Shown: piece after piece, positions 1 to 11,700 of the stretch
Numbering within the stretch: the first letter of the stretch is position 1
How the letters are laid out: each line of letters starts with the position of its first letter
Assembly: GCA_015039315.1 (NCBI GenBank)
Contig: WIDE01000014.1
Coordinates: 113,798-154,087, forward strand
Length of the DNA stretch: 40,290 bases
Direction: 5' to 3'
From: Clavulina sp. PMI_390
Lineage: Eukaryota; Basidiomycota; Agaricomycetes; Cantharellales; Hydnaceae
Made by a program: the position numbers and the translations under genes
The notes under the pieces: generated by a model
The model's database searches: none
What the model was told of the DNA's origin: nothing
Seen by the model: only the letters and a program-made list of their open reading frames with translations

Positions 1-1337
1 TAGACTGTCTTGATTTGGCGGCGGCCACAACTACAATCCGTTCAAGCATCATTGACGGACCACACAAACGATTGGCAGAGGCTCAGCAGGCTTTTGATAA
101 CGCGATACTCTTTTTTTTCCATCACAGTGCTCCCTCTACCCCTACGTTAACCGCTGAGACTGATAGATGGGAACGCGGGCAGGGTCCTACTAGTGACGCC
201 ACATACTCGAACTTTGACAACAGTCCTTGTACGTTTTCGGAGAACTCACGACTTGAGTTGGAGTCGCTGTACTTTATCGTGGAGGAATCAGCTCTTGGAT
301 TTGCCTTGGCTCCGTGCGATGACCAGTCAGACTGGGACGACGGAGATACGTTTCTCGATGCTTCTACTGGCGAGGAGGATGGTGTCAGCGATCCCCTCTT
401 TTCCTCCAACAACTTGCTCTGCACCGACTCGCTTGACAAATCGTTGACAATTCTTCCAGGCCGCCAAATGCTCCGGGTCAATGCAAATAATCGACTGGGG
501 CCCAGCTGTCTCACAGACTCAAGTGGCGCCGAGAATTCGCTTCCACGAGCCACTCCTAGAATCCACGGTGTCGCACAGACTCTGTCTCGCGATATGCTCC
601 AGATGATATTCGAATACTTGGCAGGCGACACTGCTTCGATCCTCTCTATCCTTGGAACATGCCATCAATGGAGAAGCATTGCGAGTTCAGTCTCTGGGCT
701 CTTCAGGGGTACGGCGGCCTGGGACGTGTGGCCCACGTATCTGCTAAACAGTTGGACGGACTGGACAAGAGACCAGTTAGTCTCGGTCAAGCTCGGAGGA
801 CTGGCCCTTCGACGTCTCTCACACGAACCCCGTTTCCTTCGAGTGCTCAAGTATGGACAGCAAAACTGGGAACATTTGGATATCGAAGTTCTGGTACCCG
901 ACGATCCAGCTGAAGCTCGCGCTCTGCAGGACAACCTACAAAGCCTACTTTCTCATTCTCTCCCGAAGCTACGCACTCTGAGGATTTGTTGGAACGACTC
1001 GATAGCCCCAGAAGCCCCCATGCTTCATGTTCAACCTCGACACTTTCTTGCTATTGAGAGACTGTATCTCGAGAGAGTGATGCTGCTTTTTCATGCGCCG
1101 CACCAGCAAGGCTTAGATTTGTCGTCACTGTCTTGTCTCTCAACCGTTATTTTGCACTCAATTGCCGCGAGGCGCCAGATTTGGGAGCTGTATCTAGCTG
1201 CTCTCCAACGCGTGCCCGCTTTCGTGCGCGTGAGTCAATGTTTGGCTCACAACTATCAGGTAGCTCTCATTCAAGAGAGCGTGGGTGGAAGTGCTCTCAT
1301 GCTCGAGGACATTTCCTTTCGAGGGTCCAAGCCATAG
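1..1337 (+). CDS. F-box protein, 5' end outside window
   Basis: The frame is open from the window edge to the TAG at 1335-1337 (about 445 codons) and has no ATG until 468, so the true start probably lies to the left or in an upstream exon. An F-box-like segment begins near LSRDMLQMIFEYL (about 597-635) and continues with the hydrophobic/Trp pattern ILGTCHQWRSIAS. The rest (GLALRRLSHEP, LPKLRTLRICW, IERLYLERVM) looks like the degenerate leucine-rich C-terminal part of the large F-box families of Agaricomycetes. Such proteins bind Skp1 and recruit substrates to SCF ubiquitin ligases. The acidic, Ser-rich N-terminal 180 residues show no domain I know, and a hidden intron there is possible. The F-box call is fairly safe; the substrate is unknown. 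Confidence 0.65.
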   Translation, partial: DCLDLAAATTTIRSSIIDGPHKRLAEAQQAFDNAILFFFHHSAPSTPTLTAETDRWERGQGPTSDATYSNFDNSPCTFSENSRLELESLYFIVEESALGFALAPCDDQSDWDDGDTFLDASTGEEDGVSDPLFSSNNLLCTDSLDKSLTILPGRQMLRVNANNRLGPSCLTDSSGAENSLPRATPRIHGVAQTLSRDMLQMIFEYLAGDTASILSILGTCHQWRSIASSVSGLFRGTAAWDVWPTYLLNSWTDWTRDQLVSVKLGGLALRRLSHEPRFLRVLKYGQQNWEHLDIEVLVPDDPAEARALQDNLQSLLSHSLPKLRTLRICWNDSIAPEAPMLHVQPRHFLAIERLYLERVMLLFHAPHQQGLDLSSLSCLSTVILHSIAARRQIWELYLAALQRVPAFVRVSQCLAHNYQVALIQESVGGSALMLEDISFRGSKP

Positions 1338-2428
1338 ATCCAGATCTTCATTGTCCCCTTCTTCTTGCTTTGCATGTACATTCTAGTAGATCATTTATCC
1401 AATAAACTCAGCGCTCCTCACTATATCCTCACCCACAGTGCCCTCCATGATTGTCGTGGCCCGCTTCTGGATGCGCAGTCCATATAATACAACATCCTTA
1501 TTGCAGATTCTTCTTCGCGCCATAACATCCTCTCCGAATAATTCTCCCATCGATGGACACAATTGAAAACACGTTGGTTCGATATCGGTGGACTCAATAA
1601 CGAGCGAGCGGCTCGCACATGATTAATATACTCAATGCCTTTTTTCTGATCCCAGCTGCAGGGCTGCGTTGCAACTGGCAGCATCAGTCCGCTGCAACCT
1701 TTATGCAGAAGGTTTCATACACTCCGTGTACTCGTACAACTTCATGTCGATTCTCCAAACCTTAGAATGTAGTCTATTGTAGCTTATTTCAACGTTGCTG
1801 ACCATGAAATGGAGGTGGGACCACGTGGATCAATTATTCGACGAAAATGGCTCCTCGGGGACGTCACAGAGATGCGAGTTTATTTGTCTCGCCTAGGCAC
1901 CCGCACACGGCGAGCGGGTTCGCGGCGCCACACAGTTTTGACACGCACAGAACGAGGGGGCGGCGCTATGGCGATCGCCGCCTAAATTGATAAGTCGTAA
2001 ACAGTAGAAATTGCTCTCGGAATCGATGTCCTTCCGCCCGTGGAGTATCAGCTGGGCCCATGTATAATCGCATATGTCCTGCTCTTCTTGATGCGCAGTG
2101 CGGGCACCGTGCGACGTTTGGGTCTTCGATTATCCATGCCACCCACGCGCACCTTCCCGGGTTGTGGCTCCCCTAGATCTTGTTGATTCAGTTGACCCCG
2201 TGCGTGCGCCACTGCTCCCCTGATCAACATAATCCAGACTAATGTTGACCATTGGATCCCAAATCTTTTCAAAGTCTGAGTGACGGTGCCCGTGCCCGTC
2301 ACACCGCTAGGTTTGTCAGATCATCCCGTCTCCCATCCTCCATCTGCTGGGTAAACGCCCTCCTTTCGACTGCTCGGCTTCCGTTTGCTAGTCCCTCGTA
2401 GCCTCTAAGCCGTTGCGCACGTTGGAAA
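1338..2428. other. Intergenic: 3' UTR of F-box gene and promoter of next gene
   Basis: No convincing gene. It holds the F-box 3' UTR, a GACGTCAC element (CRE/ATF-like half palindrome) near 1860, a GC-rich patch at 1890-1982 with a 7-bp inverted repeat (arms 1959-1965 and 1976-1982), and the CT-rich leader of the gene at 2429. Short open frames here look random. Confidence 0.5.
1401..1406 (+). terminator. Poly(A) signal of the F-box gene
   Basis: A canonical AATAAA lies 64 nt after the F-box stop codon. The position fits a fungal 3' UTR. Confidence 0.4.
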
Positions 2429-3812
2429 ATGCGGTCATCCCAATCACTCCATCCGCTCCCAATCTCACATCATATCTCCCAGCCCAATCCGTTCTCCTCA
2501 GCCTATAATACCATCCAGCCTCCCGCACATCTACTGCATGGCGCATCTCCATTGCACCCATTATCCGACCACGATGTTTCAATAGGTTCTGATAACCTGG
2601 ACGACTCCATCATTATTGATAGTCCCATAGCCAGCTCCTCGTCTCACCAAATAACACGGCAAAAACCCACCGAGCCCTCTCCGAGTCTACGAACCTCCCG
2701 TTCTAGTCACTCTCTCCCTGTTACGTTTGCGTCGCTTCGAATCGCTGATGAACGTGAACGGTGTTCCTATGATTGTGGGCTGCTCCCATCTTATGCCAGT
2801 CACCTCAAAACTACTTCCATCCGCCGTCACCTCCCACTCAATCAAACCCACCCCCAACGCGATGTAGAAGGCAAGGCTCCTGCACAATCTACTGCTCCTG
2901 ACCTTCCAAATTGGTATCAGAGTGTCAACGCACGACGTGAGCGTATCCGGGCCATACCACGACCCGCACTTCCTGAAGCGGGATTACGATTGCGGTTGAT
3001 TCGCATTACATCTGCAACCTCTTTGGTGCCTGATCTAGGCGCACGAATGCAAGACCTCTTACACAGAGAGATACGAGCGTTCATGCTCCGTGAAGAACTT
3101 GCCCTTCTCCAGCATCTGAATCCCAAGAAGAACAGTGTGCTCACAGCACTTCCGCTCAATATCCCTGAAGGCCTCTGTTCCCGTGGTAGGAAGAGGCGCT
3201 GGAGTGGATCGCCTGACCGGGCTGTGGAAGCCATCCGGAAGAAAGCTAGGACGACTCCTGTCTCTCTCAACTCCGAGCGCTACTCCCATTCCCGATCTCT
3301 CGACCCCAGGCGTTCATTGTCTGTACGCTCCTTCCATCGCACCCACTCAACGTCGCTATCTGATGAGGAGGAGGACGAGGCAAGGGGACGTGTGTGGATG
3401 GAGAGCCTAGGCCGCCGCTCGCATCCTCCAGACTTGCGGAAAGCGTTGCTCTTGCATTCATTAACGAGCACCCTCGATGACCCCTACGTCATGGCATTCA
3501 GGTGAGACTCGATCGCTCCAGTATGCTCTCAGGGAGGCACCCATTTGCTGATTGACAAACGGTGGTGGCGGGGCGGGGCGGTTCACTTCTCTTATTTTCA
3601 CTTTTTTTCCCAGCAGTATTACTCAACTCATGGACTCTATACACAAGCGCAATCGTCGTGTTCACGCCCTAGCGTGGGAGATCGAACGCGAACAGGTTCT
3701 ATTCAAGGGGCGACAGGAGGCTGTTTCTCAATTTGCCTCTAGCTGGCGACGGTACCGAGGTCAACTGCCACCACTCCCTCCATCCACCCCACCACCCTTA
3801 CCCATACGATAA
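2429..3812 (+). CDS. Conserved-looking protein of unknown function, 423 aa
   Basis: Two exons: 2429-3501 and 3614-3812 (intron GTGAGA...CAG, 112 nt), giving 423 aa. The ATG at 2429 sits in a good context (GGAAAATGC). The N-terminal 130 residues are Ser/Pro-rich and look disordered. The middle (about 160-245) is helical and charged: an Arg-rich stretch, then MQDLLHREIRAFMLREEL. A basic SRGRKRRW segment and a second Lys/Arg patch look like nuclear localisation signals. An acidic run (SDEEEDEARG) follows. Exon 2 adds a basic helical tail (RNRRVHALAWEIERE) and a Pro-rich end. I recognise no domain. A nuclear protein is an inference from the basic motifs. The frame is supported by the way exon 2 continues the exon 1 helix style; an alternative CAG acceptor 3 nt downstream would drop one residue. 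Confidence 0.65.
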
Positions 3813-4910
3813 TATATACCTTACCCTTCCAACTACCCCCTAATATTCCACCCTCTCGCCCCTTTTGATAACGTGGGGGGATCGAGGCGAGGCGCTCCCA
3901 GTAGCTCTCGGGAGCTGTCGGCCCCTGCGCCTTTTTGCTCACGGTCAAGAATTGGCTCGTGTCTTCCCATGATGATGACTACATTATTCGATTGCGGGGA
4001 GGGGGATGCGTATTGATCCCTCCTATGGCATGTTCGTGATTATCAGGAGTGCCGTGTTCGCTGTTCGCGCCTGCCGAGCGCTGGCTGCGGCGTGTCATGG
4101 CCTTGGTCCACCCCAGGATATGGGTCTTGTGCACCATCCTTGGTACCTATGATGGACCCGGTATTGCTTAACCCCGCAACAATCGGCGCAGCTCCAGAAG
4201 CACAGGATAGTGGATGTTGCGGCTGAATATTGACGAAAATGCCCTTCTTGTTCCTCGTACAACCATTGTGTTTTGTGTCATTACCATAGCATTAGCCAGA
4301 GAGAGAAGATGTATGTACATGCAATTGAAGGGGAGCGGAGAATGCGAGGCGGTAGTAGCCTTTGTTGTTGCCAAGGCTGAGCTGTGATTTGCCAACTGAA
4401 TTGAAATGTCATTCATGCACCACGCAGAGGCCTCGATTCAACAACCTGCCCTTCAACGTGTGCTGAAGACCCATCACTCTTGGCACGCGTTCAGCATGTT
4501 TATCCCGTCTGAAACTCTGATACAGGAGACGCTGAGCATCGCCACGGGCACGAGGAAGAACGCCCGCCTGCAATCTAGCGGTGTTGGGCGGCACTGGCAC
4601 AACAACGAGTAGAAGCGCCTAACCTCCATCTGCCTAGTGACGCCGCCTCCTTGGACTTATGTTGAAACAATTCACCTCCAGCCTTTGTGCAACTCCTTGT
4701 TGTATCTCTATGTCCTCGGTAACGACTTATAAGATCCTCGTGTTGGACATCAATCACTCGTTTCCTTCGCGGCTGGGCCCCACTTCACTTTGACATCTCT
4801 CTTTCGTCCACCTCTGCATCCTACTACTTTCTTAGTGCTTTTTTGCCCATTACCAATCCCACCCACCTACCTCCCACCCACTCAACTTGCCTTCATCGTG
4901 ATATCTCAGC
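3813..4910. other. Intergenic with pyrimidine-rich promoter
   Basis: No gene supported. The last 150 nt before the ATG at 4911 are strongly C/T-rich on the plus strand (runs such as CCCACCCACC), the usual core-promoter and leader signature of well-expressed basidiomycete genes. Confidence 0.45.
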
Positions 4911-6222
4911 ATGTTTGCCAACGTCTACGAAGAGACTCTCGCTTCCGATGCGTCTCCCATCCGCTTCGCATGGCCCAAAGACCTCCTGCACCGATCATCA
5001 CCTCTCTCCCGCCAGGAGCGGCCTTCTTCTTCCAAACTTTCTCGCCCCAGAATCAACGTTTCTAAACCATCCAAACTCCCTGCATTTACCGAGGTGTTCG
5101 AGGCAGCAGCCGAACCCCCACCACCCTACACCGAGCTTCCGAGGGTACCCTTCGCATCGTGCTATGCCTTGGCGTACGATCGCCCCTACGACGGTCAAGA
5201 TCAGGCCTCCTCCTCCTCAGCAGAAGAGGAAGAGCCCGAAATGACCAGGGAAGAACAGCTCGAGGCTCTCGGTCAATTGGCGCTCGATCTGTACCTAGAC
5301 GACATTGAGACCCCACCCCTGTCGTCCATCCCCCCCCTGTCTCCCTTCTCTTCCTCCTCGCAACCTTCCTCATACTCGTCCCCTCTCCTCGGGCCATGGC
5401 AGGTCCCGTCAGAGCGTGACAGCGAGAGACTTCCGCGTCGCCAGCGTAACCCTGCTGCCCAACGCGATCTTGCACAGCTGCGCATGAATTTCATCAACAA
5501 GAACGTTCCCCAGCTCGCTGCTGGCCTCAGCCATTTCGAAGAGCGAGCGCAGACGCCAGTGGCTGATGTGTTTTACGCGTGGTACGACAACTTGGCGGCG
5601 GATCAGCGCGTCAAGTACATGCCATGGTTCGTCCCCGAACGCTTGGACCTCGTCAAGTCGGAGCCCACTGCCACTGCTACTGCGACCGCTGCTCCTACGT
5701 CATCATCCACGAGCGCGCCTGCCCCTTCCAAAGGCGCCGCGCAACCTGTGCCTAGCCAGTCGAAGGCTGCGGCGATGGCCGCGGCAGCTCACGAGGCGAT
5801 GAAGCGCAAATTTGAGGCGAGCCGACAGGCTGCTGATCCTCAATCCTGCACTGCATTGCCTGGTTGGGAAGAACTCGATGTGGCCGTGCGCCTGCTTCGA
5901 GCGATGCCCCAGCGCAAGGCAAAATCGGACTGGAGGAAGGAGGCGATGATTCGCTCGACCAGCGATATGGTCGTAGACTCTGGTTCCTTTCAATGGTATG
6001 TTGGATCTTCCTTTCTTACAAGTTTCGAGCATCACTGACGCTAATGTGTTACCCAGGGCTCAACAGTTCACTCTCTTCTCCAAGTGGCGCGAGTGCCGCC
6101 TCCTGAAGCGAGAGAAGGAATGGAAAGAGTACCCAGTGACCTTTGCCGACGCATACTACTCTCCTCTCATCTTCCCCACAAGCTGGCGCCGTCACCCAGG
6201 CAGCTGCATCGTGAAATCCTAG
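4911..6222 (+). CDS. Protein of unknown function, 416 aa, acidic and Ala/Ser/Thr-rich centre
   Basis: Exons 4911-5995 and 6057-6222; the intron is GTATGT...CCCAG, 61 nt, splitting a Trp codon. The product is 416 aa. In order: a Ser/Pro-rich N-terminus; an acidic block (SAEEEEPEMTREEQ) running into an amphipathic helix; a Ser/Pro linker; a structured-looking part near 190-245 (NFINKNVPQL, FYAWYDNLAAD, YMPWFVPERLDL); an Ala/Thr/Ser low-complexity linker; and a C-terminal part rich in Trp, Arg and Lys that spans the splice site (LPGWEELDVAVRLLRAM, then FTLFSKWRECRLLKREKEW). The aromatic conservation-like pattern suggests two folded pieces joined by linkers. No family recognised, no signal peptide or membrane segment. 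Confidence 0.65.
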
Positions 6223-6708
6223 ACGACGACATTCCATACCCACCCACCCCACTGCATATCTTCTCGACTGCTGCATTTTTTTTTTCCGCTCACCTCGCAT
6301 TGCTCGGACTTTTTCTTTACATGATACCCCCTCATACCACGGACAACATACACACGTGCATTCTTCACATTCCTTGTTTAGTACCTGTAAACCCCCGTAC
6401 TATACCTCATACGCAGTACATTAGCATAAATAATGACTGATTGTCGATCGCGCGCGGTCGACCTCATATGCCCCTCCTCTCAACCCCTATAGAGTTACAA
6501 TGTAGCGTATGCACAAAAACCATACACATCACGTTAATCGCAATAGCATAGCAAACAATCAAGAAAGCGTATAAACAGGCCTATGACATATAGTAGGTAC
6601 ACATAACTTGGTGAGATGAGAAGCATGTCTTTTTGGGGGAGGTGTTATAGTACCAGCTCAGAGATTCGACCATTACATGTATATGGAGAAACAACAAGGG
6701 GAAGCGTT
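6223..6708. other. Convergent 3' UTR region
   Basis: Lies between the stop codons of the 416-aa gene (plus) and eIF4B (minus). AT-richer than its neighbours, with ATAAATAATG near 6425 as a possible poly(A) signal. No gene seen. Confidence 0.45.
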
Positions 6709-8700
6709 TTACAAGGTGACCTCGGCAACCTGATCAGCTACCTGAGTAACTTCAGCATCACCAGCGGTGGCCTCTTCATCAGCCTTGCCGGTCTTGCCAG
6801 CAGCAGCAGCAAAGCTGAATTTAGGGCGAATGGCGCCAGCATTTGCGGCGAATTCTTTCTTGGCAGCGGGAGTCGGCGGCGCCGTAGAAGTAGGGCTCGT
6901 CACCTGGCTAGGCGGAAGAGAGTTGGGTGTGGACCTTGGAGACACGGCAAGTGAGCGCGCGGTGGTGGGTAAGGGGGAGTTTGGGTTCGAGGCACGAGAG
7001 AATCCAGAGCGAGGCTGAGACTCCTTTTCTTTTGCCGCCGCAGCTGTACGAGCTCGATCCTGTTCGATCTTCTCCTCCACTTCCTTATCGCGATTAGAGG
7101 CATCGATTGGTCTATGGAGGCAAGCTTGTTAGATATCCGATCCATAGTCGAAAAGAGAGGTCGCAAAGGCTTGAACATACTTGGCCGCTCCAAATGGACT
7201 GGGCTTGTTCACGTTTGCGGTCGCCATGCGAGGGGATGATAGCGGTGAAGGAGATTCAGCGGCGGGGGAGCCTGCACCTCTCGGAAGAAGCTCAAGCTTT
7301 TTGCGTTGTGGGGTAGGAGGGGTCGAAGTGGCTGCTTAGAAACAACAATCTATTAGCATCGAACATGATAGTGATGATATAAAAGAGACTCACGGCTTCC
7401 GCGAAGCGAGCCACCCTGAGAGGTAACGCGTCGGGGACCAGAACGCCAATCCGAAGACCCGTCAGCAGCTGAGGCCGGAGCCGCCGCATCAGTGCCTTTT
7501 CCACCAAAAAGACCACGCCTTTCGCGTTCCACACCAGGCCCTGAGGGACCAGGAGAAGGTGGCTCGGAGGGTTTGAATTTGCTACCCATGCCCCAAGATT
7601 GCTCGGTGAAGGCGGGGTGCTCGGGGTCTGGAGCAGCAGAGGTCTTCCTTGAACCGGATGGCTGACGCTCGGGGGGAGGAGGAAGGGGACCACGACGGTT
7701 GGAGCGCCAGTCATTGGAATTATCAGCTGCAGAAGGAGCCGGAGGCTCTCCGTTCGAGTCCCTGGGAACAAAGCCAGCACTGGGACGGCGTGGTTCCGAT
7801 GGACCAGGACCAGCGAGGGGAGGAAGAGGGCCTTGTCTTCTCCATGGCCCCTCGAAACGGTCATCATCGAACCCGCCAGCTCGTTCCTTCGGCGCTGTAG
7901 TTTCATGTTAGAAGTGCCTCTGTTCAAGCGACAGAAGGTGGGACTTACGTTCAGCTACACTTACGCGGACTGTTCTTCCAGCGAGTTGCTATGATGGGGT
8001 AAGACAGGAGCTCATACGCAGGGAACTCAGAAACTTACACCGCCCGATCTCGAGAGCCCATCTTTCAGACCATCCAGGGTCTCAAATTCCACGTAACCAA
8101 ACCCTTTGGGCTTCTCATCACGGTCCTTGATGATTTTGATGGATTTTGTAGCCGAAGGAGCAAAGAATTCGGCTATGGCGTCTTCGTAGATGTCGAAAGA
8201 TAGGTTTCCAACAAATGCCATGTAAGGAGGTTGCGTAGGCAGCGGGAGTTCGGCCCTCGGAGGAAAATTTGACTCTACAAAGGAGATAAGACAACACCTA
8301 CAGGATAGAGATGAGGGTCCACATAGGCATACCTCGAGGAGCAAAATCTCTATCGCGCGACGAGAAGTCTCGACGGCGATCCCCACCTCCAAATCGATCG
8401 TCATCCGTTTTGACGGTTGCTGTGGGGAAACACTAAGCCACGCCCCGGAAATGAAGACGTTCAGCAAGCTCACGAGCAGTAGGAAGGCCATCCATGTCAT
8501 CGGCCCATGATCCTAGAGCTATTCGAGGGGATAAATGTATCAGTCACAGGACGTGCGGGAATAAGCCGTCCGACTCACTGTCATCGACGAGGAAGTCATT
8601 CAGAGCCATCTTTTTCCCCTTCTTCGGCGCTTTATTATACAATCTATCAGTTCTAGACGTCATCTAGTTCAGTGGCCAGAGAAGTGAGCTACTGACGCAT
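6709..8700 (-). CDS. TIF3: Translation initiation factor eIF4B (Tif3-like), 503 aa
   Basis: Nine exons: complement of 8697-8700, 8579-8629, 8474-8512, 8333-8419, 8039-8274, 7949-7988, 7394-7894, 7181-7331, 6709-7111. eIF4B binds RNA and stimulates the eIF4A helicase during scanning in the cytoplasm. The N-terminus shows KKGKKMALNDFL and SWADDMDGLPTA, conserved in fungal eIF4B. One RRM covers about residues 78-153, with RNP2 FVGNLS and RNP1 KGFGYVEF, ending AGRTVRVSVAE. A Gly/Pro/Arg-rich region holds DWRS-type repeats (SNDWRSNRRG, SSDWRSGPRR), then ATANVNKPSPFGAAKP and a charged VEEKIEQDR helix. Length fits (yeast 436, human 611). The first exon is only ATGC, so the start is the weakest part; the internal ATG at 8607-8609 could serve instead, with the first intron in the 5' UTR. 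It is head to head with the WDR7-like gene. Confidence 0.93.
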
Positions 8701-8797
8701 ATCGGCGACTGGAATTTTTCAATGCAAGATCGTTGTTTGCAAGTTTGTTCTTGTTTATGTAGGACTTCTCGGGCCAAACAACTCACGGAGTGCGTCG
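8701..8797. promoter_or_regulatory. 97-bp bidirectional promoter, eIF4B / WDR7-like
   Basis: Only 97 bp separate the two inferred start codons, so both transcripts must share control sequence or overlap at their 5' ends. T-rich runs (GGAATTTTTC, TTTGTTCTTG) are present; no clear TATA box. Confidence 0.5.
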
Positions 8798-11700
8798 ATG
8801 GATGCGCGTTTGGTGTCTCCCATCACCCTCACTGACATCAACGATACCGATGCTCTCGAGCCTGTCGCTGAATCTATTTTGAAAGCGTCGTTTACCCATC
8901 TCGCTGCTTCTCCCACTACTGCGCTTGGCGTCATTGACGGTGTGCCAAGAGACATCCCTCGCGACATCTGCCTAGGTTGTGAAGATGGATCATTCTTCAT
9001 TCTTCGCTTCAATGACTCTGGTGACTATGAATCCAATGCTCGCCAGTCGATCCCGGTCACAGGTCCCTCCCCGGATGCCTCGATAATCTCTTCCACAGCA
9101 CGTACCCATACCTCCGCAGCTTCCGCCATTTCAGCATCCACATCAAAGAAAGCGTCCTCATCATATTCTGCACCACAAAACCTCATTACATCCCCCACTC
9201 ACGCGGCTTCCGACCTCAATGCAGTTCCTGTTGAGGCTCCTAAAGTATTTGTGGACCACCACGACGAGGAGGCCAAACTACGAGCATTATTAGGTCAGGG
9301 TGCCGAAAACAAGAATATCGCTCCTTCAAAACCACCTCCAGCAAATTTGGACAAGTCGGCCTCGCATATACGCGCTGATTCTGCTGGTCGGCAGACGGTC
9401 AAACCGCTCAAGTCCAAGTTCATGATCCAGGGTGTTCGCTCACCTAGTGTAGCATCATCGCGTGAAGGCTCGCCGGGGGCTCGCTCACGCAATGTTAGCT
9501 CGTCGCTCCCTCGTTCGCTTCCCTACCAAGTCCAATATCATGTTGTGCCATCCCATACCGGACCAAATGAAGGTGTGACCGCAGTCGAGTTCCTTTCTAA
9601 CGGGGAACAAATAATTGTCCTCCAGGAATCTGGGTGAGAGCTTATACGTAGTGACTCCTCCGAAAAAATCTTATGCTCTGTCATTACAGAAACATCGGGA
9701 TATATTCAGTGAAAGACGGTCGATCTCTCATATCCCTGAGTCTGGAAGGGCCTCCACGGTGCCGATCACCAGATGGATGGGACACTGTGCCCCTTGATAC
9801 ACGTGCATGGAAGTGGACTAAGCTGGATGTCCTATCAACTCCATCTGATGAGGTGAAGTGAAGCGCTATCCCAATTACCTGGTTTGCTAACTATCCGGTC
9901 GTGCCAGTCAGTTATCATTGGGCTCATGGCCAATGACCCGTATGAGTTCTCCCAACTGGATGTCGCTTCCGGAGATTTGCCATGGTCAACTCGGATTGCT
10001 GTACTGAAACTCAACTTTCCATACCTCCAAGACTATCAGCCTGTGGGAGACCAGGCTATTGAATTACTCGCAGAGTGGGTGACTCCTGCTCCAGTTTCAG
10101 GATGTGGGATATTCAAGCTGGACAAGGAAAGCGGGGCAGGTACGACTACTCAAAACTATCTCACATGACCAGAGCTCATATCTCAACTATATGATAGAAT
10201 GGGCTTTCTTCAAAGTCTCGGATTCACATATATCAATTAGCGACCTCACGATTGAAGGACGTCTTCCGAGGATGCAAGACTCCCCAAATGAAAGTCGAGT
10301 TGACCTCTTGACAGGTGCAGCCAATGCTCTCCAATCAATTCCCCAGAATTTGGCAGCCTTCTCCAAGGAATTGAGGCTGCAATTCAGGCCTCGTCATCCC
10401 CGACAACCTTCTTTGTATCTCCAAGGCAAGGAAGAGATGCAAAAACTTCCTTCAGGTCGAATCACGTTAGCATCCCCAGAGGATGTCGCAGTCGTCCCGG
10501 AAGCATGTCTCGCTGTCAAAGGCTCTCATTTTTGGCCTGTGAGTCTACTTGACGGGTTTTCTGCGAGTTTTTCTGTCTGGTCCAACAAGACAATTACGGT
10601 GGGTCATCATTCTGCCTTGGGGTAATGGAGAAAGCTAATAGGGTTGTAGATATATGCCATTGATGATGGCCTTGCCGTTTCTCCCCTGGTCTCTTTCGAT
10701 CCTGGAGTCGGTGATATCGACCTTGTAGATGTCGGGCAGGATGGTCGTGTATCGGTAGTTGGCCCGGTTAGATCCTTCAATACTCCTCCCTCGGCGTATA
10801 CCTGAATATCAACGATCATCACAGGAAGGGTTCGCGGTGTTTGAAGTAACAGAAGACCCCACAGGGTCTAGCCCTAGGTAAGTGTCGGATGAATTTCTGA
10901 TGAAGTAGTTCGACAAAGCGACCATTGTTTAGGACAACGTGCATCAAGCGTCAAGGGAAGACATCCGGACAGATTCGTTGCAAGTCTTCCGCCGGGGTTC
11001 TCAGCTTCCACAATGCCCAGTCACCGGCTCTCTACATCCAATCACCTATTTCGAATGCCTCACAAACAGTCGGGGAGAATCTGCTGTGGAGGGCAGCGAG
11101 GCCTGAACAAATTTCCCCATTGGACGAGAGCAGAAGACGTGTGGTGTCATTGCTTCCACTTGAGCTCCGTTCGATGATCGTTGGGTTCTGTGGGTCATGC
11201 TATTCTTCGCTCCGCTGCAATCACTAACGCACAGGTATCCCAGCTGATGGGTATATTGGTTTTACGACCTTCTCCAACATCCTGCAGGGGCGGAATACAA
11301 CTCCACCTGCAATATCAGACCAACCTTTGGACGCCCCTGTAACCGGTCTGCACACTACAAAAAGCCACGAAGGGGATCCCTGCGTCGTTGGCTCGTGTGA
11401 CGATGGGTCATTTGCGGTATGGGATATTGGGTGTGTCTACCGAGTTTGAATTTCATGGTGCCATTACTGATTAGCCGTTTCAGAACGCTCAAGCTGAGAG
11501 CTCGTTGGACTATCTTTTGTACTTCCCTTCGACATGTGATTACACTGCCAGACGATCATGCGGGGAGGCTAAAAGGATGCATGATTTGTGTTGCTGATGA
11601 TGGAACACTTGCCGTGATAACACTCGATGCCTTTGAATTGTGAGTTAGAGAGATCAATTTATCGACCTCAGCTGTACCTCATTTCTCTTGATAGACTTTA

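Noticed and set aside
1959..1982. GC-rich inverted repeat (7-bp arms) that could be a terminator
   Set aside because: Arms are short, the region is generally GC-rich, and such terminators do not act for fungal Pol II genes.
4406..4612. 68-codon open frame upstream of the 416-aa gene
   Set aside because: Isolated, no motif, matched by an equally long frame on the other strand; likely chance.
7750..7770. TTCGAGTCC resembling a tRNA T-arm
   Set aside because: It lies in the eIF4B coding exon and no acceptor stem or anticodon arm fits around it.
7292..7927. 211-codon minus-strand frame crossing eIF4B exon 7
   Set aside because: Out-of-frame reading of the eIF4B exon; the true frame carries DWRS-type repeats and joins the RRM.
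10140..10172. Intron with donor GTACGA in the WDR7-like gene
   Set aside because: It would be only 33 nt and leads to an early stop; the 10043-10100 intron keeps the frame open.
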